Shown piece after piece: positions 53,734 through 62,446 of a stretch of DNA of 64,000 nucleotides. This stretch comes from Streptomyces griseiscabiei (GTDB lineage Bacteria; Actinomycetota; Actinomycetes; Streptomycetales; Streptomycetaceae). The notes under the pieces are model-generated. The model saw nothing but the letters and a program-made list of their open reading frames with translations. It did no database searches and was not told the DNA's origin. The first letter of the stretch is position 1; every line of letters starts with the position of its first letter. The stretch lies in assembly GCF_020010925.1 (NCBI RefSeq), contig NZ_JAGJBZ010000002.1:3658001-3722000 (forward strand), read 5' to 3'. The position numbers were made by a program, and so were the translations under genes.

Positions 53734-54384
53734 GTGAGCGAGGAGCGGTGGCCTCGTGCCGTCGAGGAGTTCGACAAGCACCTCGGGGAGCTCGACTGGA
53801 GTCGCCAGAGCGCCTCCCGCAGGGCGATCCTGGAGGCGTTCCTCCGGCTGGCCACCGAGAACGGCTTCAACTCGGTCACCATGCGGATGATCGCCAAGGA
53901 GATGTCGATCAAGGCCCCGAGCCTGTACAACCACTTCCCGGAAGGCCGCGACGAGATCGTGGCCGAGTCCCTCCGCTGGCACTTCTACAAGTTCGGCATC
54001 GCCCTGCTCGACGAGGTGCGGGGTGTCCCGGACCCCGGGGAGGGCTGGCGCCGGATGGTGCGGGTGCATCTGACACGGCAGATCGAGCTTCCCGAGAGCA
54101 ACCTGTGGGACCTGCTGGTGGCCACCGACCAGGTCGTCCACTTCCTCCCGCCGGCGCTCCGCGAGGAGGTCGACGCCTGGGTGGACCTGTACGAGGCGCT
54201 CTACCGCGCGGCGGCCGAGGACATGGGCTTCGGGCCGTCCGTCCAGCAGGTCAAGCTGGTGATGACCGTCCTCGAAGGCGCGAACCGCTGGGCCATGTGG
54301 GACGGGAAGAAGCGGTCGCTCGCACCCCTGGCCGAGAAGGCGAACAGCGCGACGCTCGCCCTGCTGGAACTCGCGAAGGGCTGA
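53734..54384 (+). CDS. TetR-family regulator of the catabolic island
   Basis: 216 residues from a GTG with GAAGGAGGAG upstream. The HTH is SRRAILEAFLRLATENGFNSVTMRMIAKEMSIKAPSLYNHFP (about 28-70), of the form usual in TetR proteins; the ligand domain follows. The same 19-bp near-palindrome lies twice before this gene and also before the P450 operon and in the LysR/dehydrogenase region. It is the natural candidate for repressing all of them, with a pathway metabolite as inducer. Confidence 0.9.
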   Translation: MSEERWPRAVEEFDKHLGELDWSRQSASRRAILEAFLRLATENGFNSVTMRMIAKEMSIKAPSLYNHFPEGRDEIVAESLRWHFYKFGIALLDEVRGVPDPGEGWRRMVRVHLTRQIELPESNLWDLLVATDQVVHFLPPALREEVDAWVDLYEALYRAAAEDMGFGPSVQQVKLVMTVLEGANRWAMWDGKKRSLAPLAEKANSATLALLELAKG

Positions 54385-54411
54385 AGGACTGAGGGACTGA
54401 AGGGACGAACG

Positions 54412-54807
54412 ATGGCACCGCGGAGATATCCGGCCGGCCCCCTCGTCAGCAGGGAGGGACGGCCGAAAGGCCACGCCTTCGTGCCGCCGGGCGAGGGCCG
54501 ACGGCCGGGAGTCGCCCTCATGGAGTGGGAACTGCGGGGCGAGTCATGGACGGACGAGCACCCGCACGACGAGTTCAACTACGTCGTGGAGGGCCGTCTG
54601 TTCGTCGCGTGCGACGGTGAGACCGTCGAGGCCGTCACGGGCGACGTCGTCCAGGTGCCGGCCGGAAGCGTCGGTCGCTACTGGGCGCCGGAGTACGCCC
54701 GTATGGTCGCCGTCTACGCCCCGAACCCCCAGGGGCTGGAGAGCCGCGTACACGCCTACGAGCGTCTGGAGCCGTCCACGGAGGAATCCGGCGGGTCCGC
54801 CTCATAG
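54412..54807 (+). CDS. Small cupin-domain protein
   Basis: 131 residues with one cupin barrel: the first metal motif is DEHPHDEFNYVVEGRLFV (about 45-62) and the second GDVVQVPAGSVGRYW lacks the expected histidine. His48, His50 and Glu52 could bind metal. It starts 27 bp after the TetR gene, so is co-transcribed. It may be an isomerase or dioxygenase of the same pathway, or a ligand-binding partner. Confidence 0.78.
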   Translation: MAPRRYPAGPLVSREGRPKGHAFVPPGEGRRPGVALMEWELRGESWTDEHPHDEFNYVVEGRLFVACDGETVEAVTGDVVQVPAGSVGRYWAPEYARMVAVYAPNPQGLESRVHAYERLEPSTEESGGSAS

Positions 54808-54940
54808 GGTTCCGCGCATCGGTCCAGCGATCTGAAAGCGCTCTCTGCCGCGGGTGAAATGGCATGTACATTTATCCGAGCCGGGCGGGGTGACGAGGCC
54901 CGGCCGCGAGCCGCCCCACTCCGGACGGAGAAGTGTTCTG

Positions 54941-56188
54941 ATGGACGAGGCCGTGCGTCGGCGGCGTCACGCGCTGTTCCTGCTCTTCCTGCTGGCCGGG
55001 ATCACGATGTCCTCCTGGGTGACACGCACACCCGCGATCCGGGACCGGCTGGAACTCTCCACCGCGCAGATGGGGCTGGTGCTGTTCGGGCTGTCGCTCG
55101 GCTCGATGGCGGGCATCTCGTGTTCGGGACGGCTGGTGTCCAGGTTCGGGACGCGGCCCGTCATCGTCTGGGGGACCTGGCTCCTCGTCGCGGGGATGGC
55201 CACGATCTCCTGGGGGAGCGGTTCCGCCTCGGTGCCGATGGTGACCGCGGGCCTGTGCGCCTTCGGCGCCGGGATGGGCGTCGGTGACGTGGCCGTCAAC
55301 GTCGACGGCACGGATGTCGAGCGGATCGGGGGCAGGACCACCCTGCCCGCGCTGCACGGCTGCTTCAGCCTGGGCACCGTGCTGGGAGCCGGGGCGGGCA
55401 TGGCGGCGACGGCGGCGGGCGTACCGGTGTCCTGGCACCTCGCGGCGATCGTCCTGCTCGCCGCCGCCCTCCTCCTTCACGCGATGCGTGCCGTCCCCGA
55501 GGGCACCGGCCGCGCCGCGCCCTCGGGGCATGATGATGCGGGCGTCGGGAGGCGTCGCCCGGCGGTGTGGAAGGACGGACGGCTGCTGCTCATCGGCGCG
55601 ATCGTGCTGGCGATGGCGTTGGCCGAGGGGGCGGCCAACGACTGGCTGCCGCTGTTGATGGTCGACGGCCACGGCATGGACGCCACCGCGGGGTCCCTGG
55701 TGTACGCGGGTTTCGCCGCCGCGATGACACTGGGCCGTTTCGGCGGCACCTACTTCCTCGACCGCTTCGGCCGCACCGTCGTCGTACGCGCCAGCGCCCT
55801 CTCCGGAGCCCTCGGCCTGCTCGTCGTCATCGTGTCCGACAACGCTGCCATGGCCGGGGCGGCCGTACTGCTGTGGGGACTGGGCGCCTCGCTCGGCTTC
55901 CCCCTCGCGCTCTCGGCCGCCGGGGAGTCCGGCCCCGACCAGACGGCCCGGGTCAGTCTCGTCGCCGTCATCGGCTACATCGCCTTCCTCGTCGGACCAC
56001 CCGGACTCGGTTTTCTCGGCGACCAGGTCGGCCTGCGCCCCGCCATGCTCGTCGTCCTGGCCTGTGTGGTGTGCGCCGCCTTCCTGGCCCCGGCGGTCGA
56101 GACCGGGGCCCGTACCGGGGGTCCGGCCGCGGGCCGCGCCACCGATACCGACGTTCCCGCCACCGCCGACGACGCGGGCTCGCTGTAG
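54941..56188 (+). CDS. MFS transporter (12 TM)
   Basis: 415 residues from an ATG with GGAG upstream. About 12 hydrophobic segments; GITMSSWVTRTPAIRDRLELSTAQMG and GDVAVNVDGTDVER resemble YbjJ/FucP-like MFS permeases. The tail from about 390 is Ala/Thr/Gly-rich. It may take up or export an intermediate of the nearby catabolic genes; a 130-bp gap after the cupin leaves that open. Confidence 0.85.
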   Translation: MDEAVRRRRHALFLLFLLAGITMSSWVTRTPAIRDRLELSTAQMGLVLFGLSLGSMAGISCSGRLVSRFGTRPVIVWGTWLLVAGMATISWGSGSASVPMVTAGLCAFGAGMGVGDVAVNVDGTDVERIGGRTTLPALHGCFSLGTVLGAGAGMAATAAGVPVSWHLAAIVLLAAALLLHAMRAVPEGTGRAAPSGHDDAGVGRRRPAVWKDGRLLLIGAIVLAMALAEGAANDWLPLLMVDGHGMDATAGSLVYAGFAAAMTLGRFGGTYFLDRFGRTVVVRASALSGALGLLVVIVSDNAAMAGAAVLLWGLGASLGFPLALSAAGESGPDQTARVSLVAVIGYIAFLVGPPGLGFLGDQVGLRPAMLVVLACVVCAAFLAPAVETGARTGGPAAGRATDTDVPATADDAGSL

Positions 56189-56848
56189 CGCGCGTCCCGC
56201 ACGGTGCTTGCGGGTCGGCATGCGTGAGCGGCGGCGTACGTCGCCCCCGTCACCAGGCGCGCGACAGCAACCCTGCCGCCAGGATGACCTGCCGGGGCTG
56301 ATGCGGCCGGGCTGATCGTCTGGGAGGTCGATGTCGACTCCACCATCTGCCGGGCACACCAGCATGCCGCCGGTCTCTCAAGGCCGGTAACCCCGTTGTG
56401 GGGCTACGAAGTCGGTAACGGGCGGGGACCACGAACGGCGGGCTGCCACCGGGAGCCAGACGAACGAACCGCCCCGCGTCGGCGGGGACCACATCCATGG
56501 AGACCCCGGGGGCGGGCCACTGACCGGGGCTTCCGGCGCCCATTGAGTCTCTTGCCTGCCGGAACGTGTATGTCGGTGTCTTTCGCAGGGGGACCGGTTT
56601 GTGTCGCTCCAACTCCCCAGAGCCTCCCCGAGCGACGAGAAACTCCCCAGCAACTCCTCAGAGGAACCGCTGGGAAGGCCCCGGCCGATTGTCGGCCGCC
56701 TGTGCTTCTGGGGTGCGGAGGAAAGGTTCCATGGTGGGCTCCATGGCGATTGCAGCCTCCGGGTGGGCATGGCTGGCTCCGCAAACAGCTAGGGAGCAAG
56801 CGGCCGTTTCGTCGTCCACAGACCAACCACAGCGCGGTGGACCCGGGC
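56189..56848. other. Gene-free stretch with a transposase scrap
   Basis: 660 bp between the MFS and response-regulator genes, which converge here. It holds an IS5-type transposase fragment (56300-56386) and two GGCGGGGACCAC copies exactly 60 bp apart (56421 and 56481). No intact gene seen. Confidence 0.6.
56300..56386 (+). pseudogene. Remnant of an IS5-family transposase
   Basis: The frame reads DAAGLIVWEVDVDSTICRA followed by HQHAAG, matching the catalytic DDE segment of many IS5-type transposases (VSVDST.. RAHQHAAG). It has no start or continuing homology, so only a scrap is left. No inverted repeats could be assigned. Confidence 0.6.
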
Positions 56849-57505
56849 TCAGGCACCCACCCGGCCGGTGTCGTACGCCCACATCGCGATCTCGACCCTG
56901 TTGCGGGCGCCGATCTTGGCCAGCAGGCTGGCGACGTGGGTCTTGGCGGTCGTCAGGCCGATGAACAGCTCGGCGGCGATCTCGGCGTTCGTGCGGCCAC
57001 GGGCGACCAGCGTCAGCACCTCCTCCTCGCGTTCGGTGAGCGGCTCGATCGGTTGGGTCCGTCGGCTCGACGGTTCCCTGGCGGCGAGGGTGGCCAGCAG
57101 CCGTCGGGTGATGTTCGGTGCGATCAGGGCATCGCCGACGGCGGCCGCATGGACGGCCTGGACGAGCAGCGCCGGCCCGGCGTCCTTGAGCAGAAAACCC
57201 CGGGCGCCGGCCCGAAGCGCGCCATGGACGTATTCGTCGAGGTCGAATGTCGTGATCACCACTACCGCGATCGGGTCCGGGACGCCGCGCCCTGCGAGGA
57301 GCCTGGTCACCTCGATGCCGTCGAGGCCGGGCATCTGGATGTCGACCAGGCACACGTCGGGGCGGAGCCGATGCGCCAGCTCGACGGCGGCGTGGCCGTC
57401 GGCGGCCTGGCCGACGACCTCGATGTCGGGCTGCGCTTCAAGGATCATCGACAGGCCGGTGCGCACCAGATCCTGGTCGTCGGCCACCAGCACGCGCACC
57501 GTCAT
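56849..57505 (-). CDS. Response regulator (NarL/LuxR type)
   Basis: 218 residues. Receiver domain: VLVADDQDLVR and the phospho-Asp in VCLVDIQMPG (about residue 54), then TTFD and LLKDA. C-terminal LuxR HTH: LTEREEEVLTLVARGRTNAEIAAELFI. The ATG overlaps the histidine kinase stop (ATGA at 57502-57505). Confidence 0.94.
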   Translation of the reverse strand: MTVRVLVADDQDLVRTGLSMILEAQPDIEVVGQAADGHAAVELAHRLRPDVCLVDIQMPGLDGIEVTRLLAGRGVPDPIAVVVITTFDLDEYVHGALRAGARGFLLKDAGPALLVQAVHAAAVGDALIAPNITRRLLATLAAREPSSRRTQPIEPLTEREEEVLTLVARGRTNAEIAAELFIGLTTAKTHVASLLAKIGARNRVEIAMWAYDTGRVGA

Positions 57506-58641
57506 CGCCGTACCTTCGTCGGCATCTCGGCGTCGACCGTCCACCCGCCCTCGGGCCCCGGCCCGGCACGCAGCGTGCCGCCGAGCAGCTGCGCGCGCTC
57601 GGTCATCCCCAGCAGCCCGAAGCCGTGGTTCACCGACCGTGCCCGGTCGATCTGTCCGTCGTCGCTCACGCGCAGTCGCAGCCTTCCCGCGCCCTCCACG
57701 ACCCGGATCTCCACACGCGAGGCGTTGCGGGCGTGCCGCAGGGCGTTGGTCAGCGCCTCCTGCGCCAGCCGGTAGACCGCCGCGTCGATCTGGGGCGGAA
57801 GTTCGCCCATGTCGTCCGGCAACTCTACGTCGACGACCGGGACCGGGGCGCGTCGGGCGAGGGACGTCAGGTCGGCGACGCCGGGCTGGGGGGCGCACTC
57901 CGCCGGCGCTCCGTCGCGCAGCACCCGGACCATCGCCCGCATCTCCGCGAGCGTCCGAGACGCTTCCCCTTCGATGACCTCCAGCGCCTCGAGCGCCGCT
58001 CCAGGTCGCTGCCCGGCCATCGCCCGGCCCGCCTGCGCCTGCACAGCGATCGCCGAGACGTGGTGGGCGACGATGTCGTGCAACTCGCGCGCGAGGCCGA
58101 CCCGCTCCTGGGTGCGGCTCTGGTCCAACGCCCGGCGCCAGCTCTCGGCGCGGTAGCGGAACGCCGCTCCGTTTGCCGCCGCGGCCAGGACGGCGAACAC
58201 GCCGATGACGTCGGTCGGCCCGGTGTAGTCGGCGACCGTACCGATTCCCGCGGCGACCGCCACCACCGCCAGCCCGGTCACGATCTCACGCCCTGAGCCC
58301 CAGCGGACCAGCGCGTAGACGAGCACCAGGACGTAGATCATCGTGTCGAGGCCCACGCTCGGGGCCCCGCCCAGCAGGCTCGCCAGTCCCAACGCCATCG
58401 CGGTGCCGAAGGCCACCACGACACAGGCCAACGGGTGGGTACGCCGCCACAACAGCAGCGGCGCAAGTCCGACCGCCACGATCGTCGCGAACGGCCGCCA
58501 GGCGACGTCGTCCCGGAGGACTCCTTCGAGCAGCGCCGTCACCATCACCACCCCGACCAGCACCCAGTCGCGGGACACCCGTTCGGGAGCGTCCGCGGCG
58601 CGGGGCTCGGCCCACAGCGGGCTCAGGGCATTGGTGGTCAC
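57502..58641 (-). CDS. Sensor histidine kinase (HisKA_3 type)
   Basis: 379 residues from a GTG. Four or five N-terminal TM helices, the H-box ARELHDIVAHHVSAI with the phospho-His, and a short HATPase domain (QEALTNALRHA, then HGFGLLGMTERAQLLGG). It senses via its membrane part and phosphorylates the response regulator encoded next. Divergent from the small membrane protein at 58805, its likely target. Confidence 0.93.
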   Translation of the reverse strand: MTTNALSPLWAEPRAADAPERVSRDWVLVGVVMVTALLEGVLRDDVAWRPFATIVAVGLAPLLLWRRTHPLACVVVAFGTAMALGLASLLGGAPSVGLDTMIYVLVLVYALVRWGSGREIVTGLAVVAVAAGIGTVADYTGPTDVIGVFAVLAAAANGAAFRYRAESWRRALDQSRTQERVGLARELHDIVAHHVSAIAVQAQAGRAMAGQRPGAALEALEVIEGEASRTLAEMRAMVRVLRDGAPAECAPQPGVADLTSLARRAPVPVVDVELPDDMGELPPQIDAAVYRLAQEALTNALRHARNASRVEIRVVEGAGRLRLRVSDDGQIDRARSVNHGFGLLGMTERAQLLGGTLRAGPGPEGGWTVDAEMPTKVRR

Positions 58642-58804
58642 GCACCCAGCCTAGGGGCCACCGAGGCGTCCCGGACCGACCGAAAGAACGAGACGCCACT
58701 CCTCTCAACGGCCGAGGCGGGTCCGGCCTCGACGCCGATGTGCCCGCCGCCCGGACCCAGTGATCGTGGGCCTACCAGTCCTCACCACGACAACGGAGCC
58801 CACG

Positions 58805-59296
58805 ATGAGAACGCGTCAACCCACCACGACCGCACTGGAGAACCAGCGGATCCCGGTGAGAGCCAAGCTCGCCGCGGCGTGGACAAGCTTCATGTTCCTG
58901 TACGTCTACGTGGACATCCTCGCCTTCTTCAAGCCCGGTGTCATCGATGACATCCAGGCCGGCGTCGTCTGGGAGTTCAGCATCAGCCAGACGTTGTTGA
59001 CCACCTTCCTCGTGCTCATGGCGATCCCGATCCTCATGATCGTGCTGTCGGCGGCGCTGCCCGCCCGGGCGAACCGCATCACGAACCTCGTCGTGGCCTC
59101 GGTACAGGTCCCCTTCGCGGCCTTCAACGCGGTGGGCGAGTCCTGGACGTACTTCTACGGCCTCGGCGTCGCACTGGAAGTGATCGTTCTCGCCCTCATC
59201 CTGCGGTACGCCTGGACCTGGCCCCGCACCACACCGTCGGCGACCCCGGCGACCGGTCCGGACCGTGAAGCCGTTCGCGCCAAGCAGCAAGCGTGA
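58805..59296 (+). CDS. Small four-TM membrane protein (DUF6326-like)
   Basis: 163 residues. PVRAKLAAAWTSFMFLYVYVDILAFFKPGVIDDI opens a four-helix membrane protein, and the last hydrophobic segment ends near residue 140. I recall this as the DUF6326 family, unverified. It starts 163 bp from the divergent histidine kinase and may respond to that system. Function unknown. Confidence 0.75.
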   Translation: MRTRQPTTTALENQRIPVRAKLAAAWTSFMFLYVYVDILAFFKPGVIDDIQAGVVWEFSISQTLLTTFLVLMAIPILMIVLSAALPARANRITNLVVASVQVPFAAFNAVGESWTYFYGLGVALEVIVLALILRYAWTWPRTTPSATPATGPDREAVRAKQQA

Positions 59297-59493
59297 AAGG
59301 GCGAGAAGCAACGTCACGGTATGAACGGGCAAGTCCTCGCCGACCCCTTCGTCCGCCCGCTGGGGGCCTCGCCCGCGCTCCCCATGCGCCACCCACGATC
59401 TGACCGTGGCACGTGAGCACCGCATTCTGGATGCGCTCGGCACCGGCGAAGTCGATACTGCCGGTCGGGGCGCGTCGATGAGGAACACCGTGA

Positions 59494-60480
59494 TCAGCGG
59501 AGGGACTCCGGACTCTTGAGTGGCCGGTTGCCGTGCGGGAGGGGGGCGTTGCCGGTCCGGGCGAGGGCGGTGTAAGCGGCCCAGGCGTCCAGGAAGGGTG
59601 GGACGACCGTGCGGCGGGGGCCGACGGCGGTGAGCAGGAGGGCGGACCGGACGTCGGCGGGTGGGGCGGTGGGGAAGGCCGACAGCAGCAGTGCGACGGC
59701 GCCGGCCACGAACGGGGCGGCCGCGCTCGTGCCGGTGACCGCCAGCGGGCGGCCGTCGACGCCGAGGCCGACGACTCCCTCGCCCGGAGCACCGAGGCCG
59801 CGTGCGCCGATCGAACCTCCCAGATTGGAGAGGTTCATCGGCCGACCTCGCTGGTCGTACGCGACCACGGGGACGGTCCACGGGTGGCGGGTGAGGACGG
59901 AGGTGCCGACCGTGCCCTGGTTCCCGGCGGCCACGATCGTGATCACGCCCCGGTTGGCCGCGTGGTCGAGCGCCCACTCCAGCTCGCGGTGGTCCGTGCT
60001 GGAGGGACGGTCGGGCGCGACGCTCAGGTTCAGCACCCGGGCGCCGGCGTCGACGCACTCGACGATGGCGGCGGCGAGGTCCTCCGGCCGCGCGGCCGGG
60101 GTGGCCGGGACGGCGGGCGTGGCAGGCATGGCGGGCGCGGAGGGGCGGCCGGTGACGTGGCCCGCCGCGAAGATGGGGCGCAGCAGGAAGGTGCAGCCCG
60201 GGCAGATGCCGGGCGGCCGCGAGGTCCGGTCGGCGCCGAGGAGTCCGACGACGTAGGTGCCGTGGCGGCAGGACGCGTCGTTGCCTGTCGGGCGGCAGGC
60301 AACGTCACCTTGCCCGCCCCGGTCGCCGGTCCCGCCGGGCAGCACGCGCAGGTGTCGGCCGGCGAGTCCCGGGTGGCCGAGGGCGACGAGGCCGTCGACC
60401 ACCGCCACGACGATCTCCGGCCGGCCGGCGCCGCGCGCCATCAGGCGCGCGAGCCCGGTCTGTTCCAGCGGTTCCGCCAT
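59494..60480 (-). CDS. Subtilisin-like S8 peptidase (PatA/PatG-type)
   Basis: 328 residues with the S8 triad: Asp29 in VAVVDG, His73 in CRHGTYV and Ser252 in TGTSAAAPFVAGA; Asn187 in AAGNQGT is the oxyanion residue. No signal peptide or propeptide is visible, so it acts in the cytoplasm, as cyanobactin PatA/PatG peptidases do. An Ala/Pro repeat loop lies near 115-130. It lies next to a cysteine-rich peptide gene and a PatG-domain gene, so a leader-cleaving role is likely. Confidence 0.88.
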   Translation of the reverse strand: MAEPLEQTGLARLMARGAGRPEIVVAVVDGLVALGHPGLAGRHLRVLPGGTGDRGGQGDVACRPTGNDASCRHGTYVVGLLGADRTSRPPGICPGCTFLLRPIFAAGHVTGRPSAPAMPATPAVPATPAARPEDLAAAIVECVDAGARVLNLSVAPDRPSSTDHRELEWALDHAANRGVITIVAAGNQGTVGTSVLTRHPWTVPVVAYDQRGRPMNLSNLGGSIGARGLGAPGEGVVGLGVDGRPLAVTGTSAAAPFVAGAVALLLSAFPTAPPADVRSALLLTAVGPRRTVVPPFLDAWAAYTALARTGNAPLPHGNRPLKSPESLR

Positions 60481-60527
60481 CGCACCGTCCTCGGTGTGTC
60501 GTCATCCTCGGGCCGTTCGGGGCATCC

Positions 60528-60812
60528 TCACCAGACGTTCACGGCGACGCGACGCGCGGACGTTCCGTCGGAGCCGGGGTTGGTGCACCCGTGACGGCAC
60601 TCCTTCAGGCACTGCTGGCACCGGAATCCGTAGGGGTTGCCACGGCACGCCGAGCGGCAGACGGCGGGGCACTCCACCACGCTGCAGAATCCCGCCGCAT
60701 CGTCCTGCGGGATGACGGCGGACAGGCGGCCGGCACGGCCACCGCCGGACGTCCGATAGTGTCCGCCGGTCCGCTGGAGCGCCGATTCGGCGGTGAAGCC
60801 CGGAACACTCAT
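60528..60812 (-). CDS. Cysteine-rich peptide A with PGFxAExA leader (94 residues)
   Basis: Starts MSVPGFTAESALQRTGGHYR with AAGGAGG upstream. The leader shares its pattern (PGFxAExA, then R, G and Y) with peptide B at 62447-62731, which is also 94 residues. The core has eight cysteines spaced 4-3-3-8-2-3-3, including several CX3C pairs such as CPAVC and CLKEC, so a disulfide helical hairpin is plausible. It lies between the S8 peptidase and the PatG-domain gene. No match to a known RiPP class; mature product unknown. Confidence 0.75.
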   Translation of the reverse strand: MSVPGFTAESALQRTGGHYRTSGGGRAGRLSAVIPQDDAAGFCSVVECPAVCRSACRGNPYGFRCQQCLKECRHGCTNPGSDGTSARRVAVNVW

Positions 60813-60854
60813 CTCTCACACCTCCTTGCTCCCGCGCCGGTCGGGCGGCGCGCA

Positions 60855-61856
60855 TCAACGGTCGTAGTAGGGAGCCAGCTTGTTCACCAGGAACGGGAAG
60901 ACTTCGGTCACGTCCACCCGGACGAAGAACTTCTCGGTCACGTCCGTCTGGCGGCCCGTGTAGGAGAGCACGACGTCGAGGATCCTGCGGGCACCGCTCA
61001 GCCGGGACTCGCGGAAGACGACCCCGCTGAGGCTCGCGTCGGCGGCGAACGCCTCCACGGTCTTCTCATAGATGCGGGGGTACCGGACCGCGAGGTAGTT
61101 GATGGCGCGATGCTCGTCGGTGTCGCCCGCGTTGTCCCCCAACTGCAGGACACGGCGCAACAGTTCGTTGGACGAGCGGGTGAACCACTTGTCGCTCGTC
61201 CCCTCCGGCTTGCCGATCCCCGCGATCAACTCGTCGCTTGTGAAGGAGTAGACCTGCTCGAAGGCCACGACCGGGAGGGTCAGACCGTTGCAGAGCGACG
61301 GCGGGGCGAGCGGCCCCCGGTGTCCGATGACCACATCCAGGTCGGTGCCCTTGGGTTCGGGGCGGACGGCTTCCACGAGCCTGTCGAAGTCCACGGGATC
61401 CCGGGGCCGGAGGAGGTACGTCTCCATGCCCTGGACGCTCAGCACGTAGCACAACTGCCGTGCGAGGTAACGGTTCTCCGGCCGCGCGATGGCCGCGCAG
61501 ACCGCCTGGCGGTCCGTCAGGTTCGCGTTCGCGGACCGGGCCACCGCCTGGGCGACCTCCTTCTCGACCGCCAGGCTCGGGGCCCGGAAATCGATCTGGC
61601 CGAGCACGTACACGTAGTTGTTGGCGGTGTCCGAGGCGACCTGCTCCGCCCGCGCGGCCCCGCATTCGGCACAGGTCGGGACGATGGCGGCGTCGGCGGC
61701 GGCCGGCGCGAGGAGCGGGTCCGGATGCACGGGGTGTCCCTCGGTGATCGGCGAGTCCGTCGCGGGACCGGTCCCGCGACCGGTCGGGAGGTCTGCCGGG
61801 AGATCCGTCGGGGGACCGGTCGGGAGGTCCGCCGCGGGTTCCGTCGGGTGGTCCAT
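60855..61856 (-). CDS. PatG-domain-like protein
   Basis: 333 residues from an ATG after AAGGAG. After a PT/DLP-rich disordered head and a CAEC pair (62-65), NNYVYVLGQIDFRAPSLAVEKE (about 79-100) and RYLARQLCYVLSVQGMETYLL match the C-terminal domain found in PatG cyanobactin proteases, which lacks peptidase activity. Here that domain is free, with the peptidase encoded separately at 59494-60480. Role unknown even in cyanobactins; in this locus it may present the cysteine-rich substrates. Confidence 0.72.
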   Translation of the reverse strand: MDHPTEPAADLPTGPPTDLPADLPTGRGTGPATDSPITEGHPVHPDPLLAPAAADAAIVPTCAECGAARAEQVASDTANNYVYVLGQIDFRAPSLAVEKEVAQAVARSANANLTDRQAVCAAIARPENRYLARQLCYVLSVQGMETYLLRPRDPVDFDRLVEAVRPEPKGTDLDVVIGHRGPLAPPSLCNGLTLPVVAFEQVYSFTSDELIAGIGKPEGTSDKWFTRSSNELLRRVLQLGDNAGDTDEHRAINYLAVRYPRIYEKTVEAFAADASLSGVVFRESRLSGARRILDVVLSYTGRQTDVTEKFFVRVDVTEVFPFLVNKLAPYYDR

Positions 61857-61905
61857 GGGTGACTCCTTGTGCCTTGCGGAGCTCGTGCCGTACGGACCGT
61901 CGTCC

Positions 61906-62133
61906 TCACGATCGGTGACCGCGGCCCGTCGAGAACACCAGCCATCGGTTGAGCGCGGCCGCGCGTTGTTCGCAGCCGCCGCAGGGCTTCCTCACCCCCA
62001 TCGTGCTCGTCACGCGCTTGACGGCGTCACCGAGGCCGATGGACTCGTCCGTGACGAAGCCGGGAAGGCGCACCCGGTGCGGGCGGTGTTCACCGGCCCG
62101 GGCGGTGCCGTTCTGCTTTTCACCCTCGGTCAT
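61906..62133 (-). CDS. Small CGGC protein (75 residues)
   Basis: Reads MTEGEKQNG at the start, then LPGFVTDESIGLGDAVKRVTS and RKPCGGCEQRAAALNRWLVF. The CGGC centre and the basic C-terminal helix recur, as I recall, in small proteins next to PGFxAE peptides in other bacteria. A thiol exchange or metal role is possible. The ATG has GAGGGG upstream. It is divergent from peptide B across 313 bp. Confidence 0.75.
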   Translation of the reverse strand: MTEGEKQNGTARAGEHRPHRVRLPGFVTDESIGLGDAVKRVTSTMGVRKPCGGCEQRAAALNRWLVFSTGRGHRS

Positions 62134-62446
62134 CCTTCTCACCCCTCGGGTGGCGGGCGGTCGCGGTCCGCGGCGGCCCGGCCGGGAGAACCGGCGGAAA
62201 CGACCGGATAGCAACCGGAGATCCGGGAACGGACAGTGACGAACGGTGGTGGGGGATGGGCAGTTGGGCACGAGGACTCGCACACACTTGCGCTGATTCC
62301 AGACTGCGCCGGCCTGCTCCGTCGTGCACCTCGGAGCGCGCACCCTGCGCGTAACCTGGACGGTGAGGGCTGCTCGCTCGGGGGCGTCGGCCGACCTACG
62401 GTCGGCGCGGCCTGCTCGTCCGGATCACCCTGACGGGAGCGACACC
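62134..62446. promoter_or_regulatory. Divergent promoter region of the RiPP-like cassette
   Basis: 313 bp between the CGGC gene (minus) and peptide B (plus). It must drive both sides. No palindrome or consensus promoter stood out; a GGGAG ribosome site serves peptide B. Confidence 0.5.

Noticed and set aside
56405..56492. Possible type I-E CRISPR repeats (CCCCGCG...CGGGGACCAC) about 60 bp apart
   Set aside because: Only the last 12 bases are shared, there are just two copies, no third unit at the next 60-bp step and no cas genes nearby.
58805..59296. Assignment of the small membrane protein as part of the RiPP-like cassette
   Set aside because: It is on the other strand, about 200 bp away, and is better explained as divergent partner of the two-component genes.
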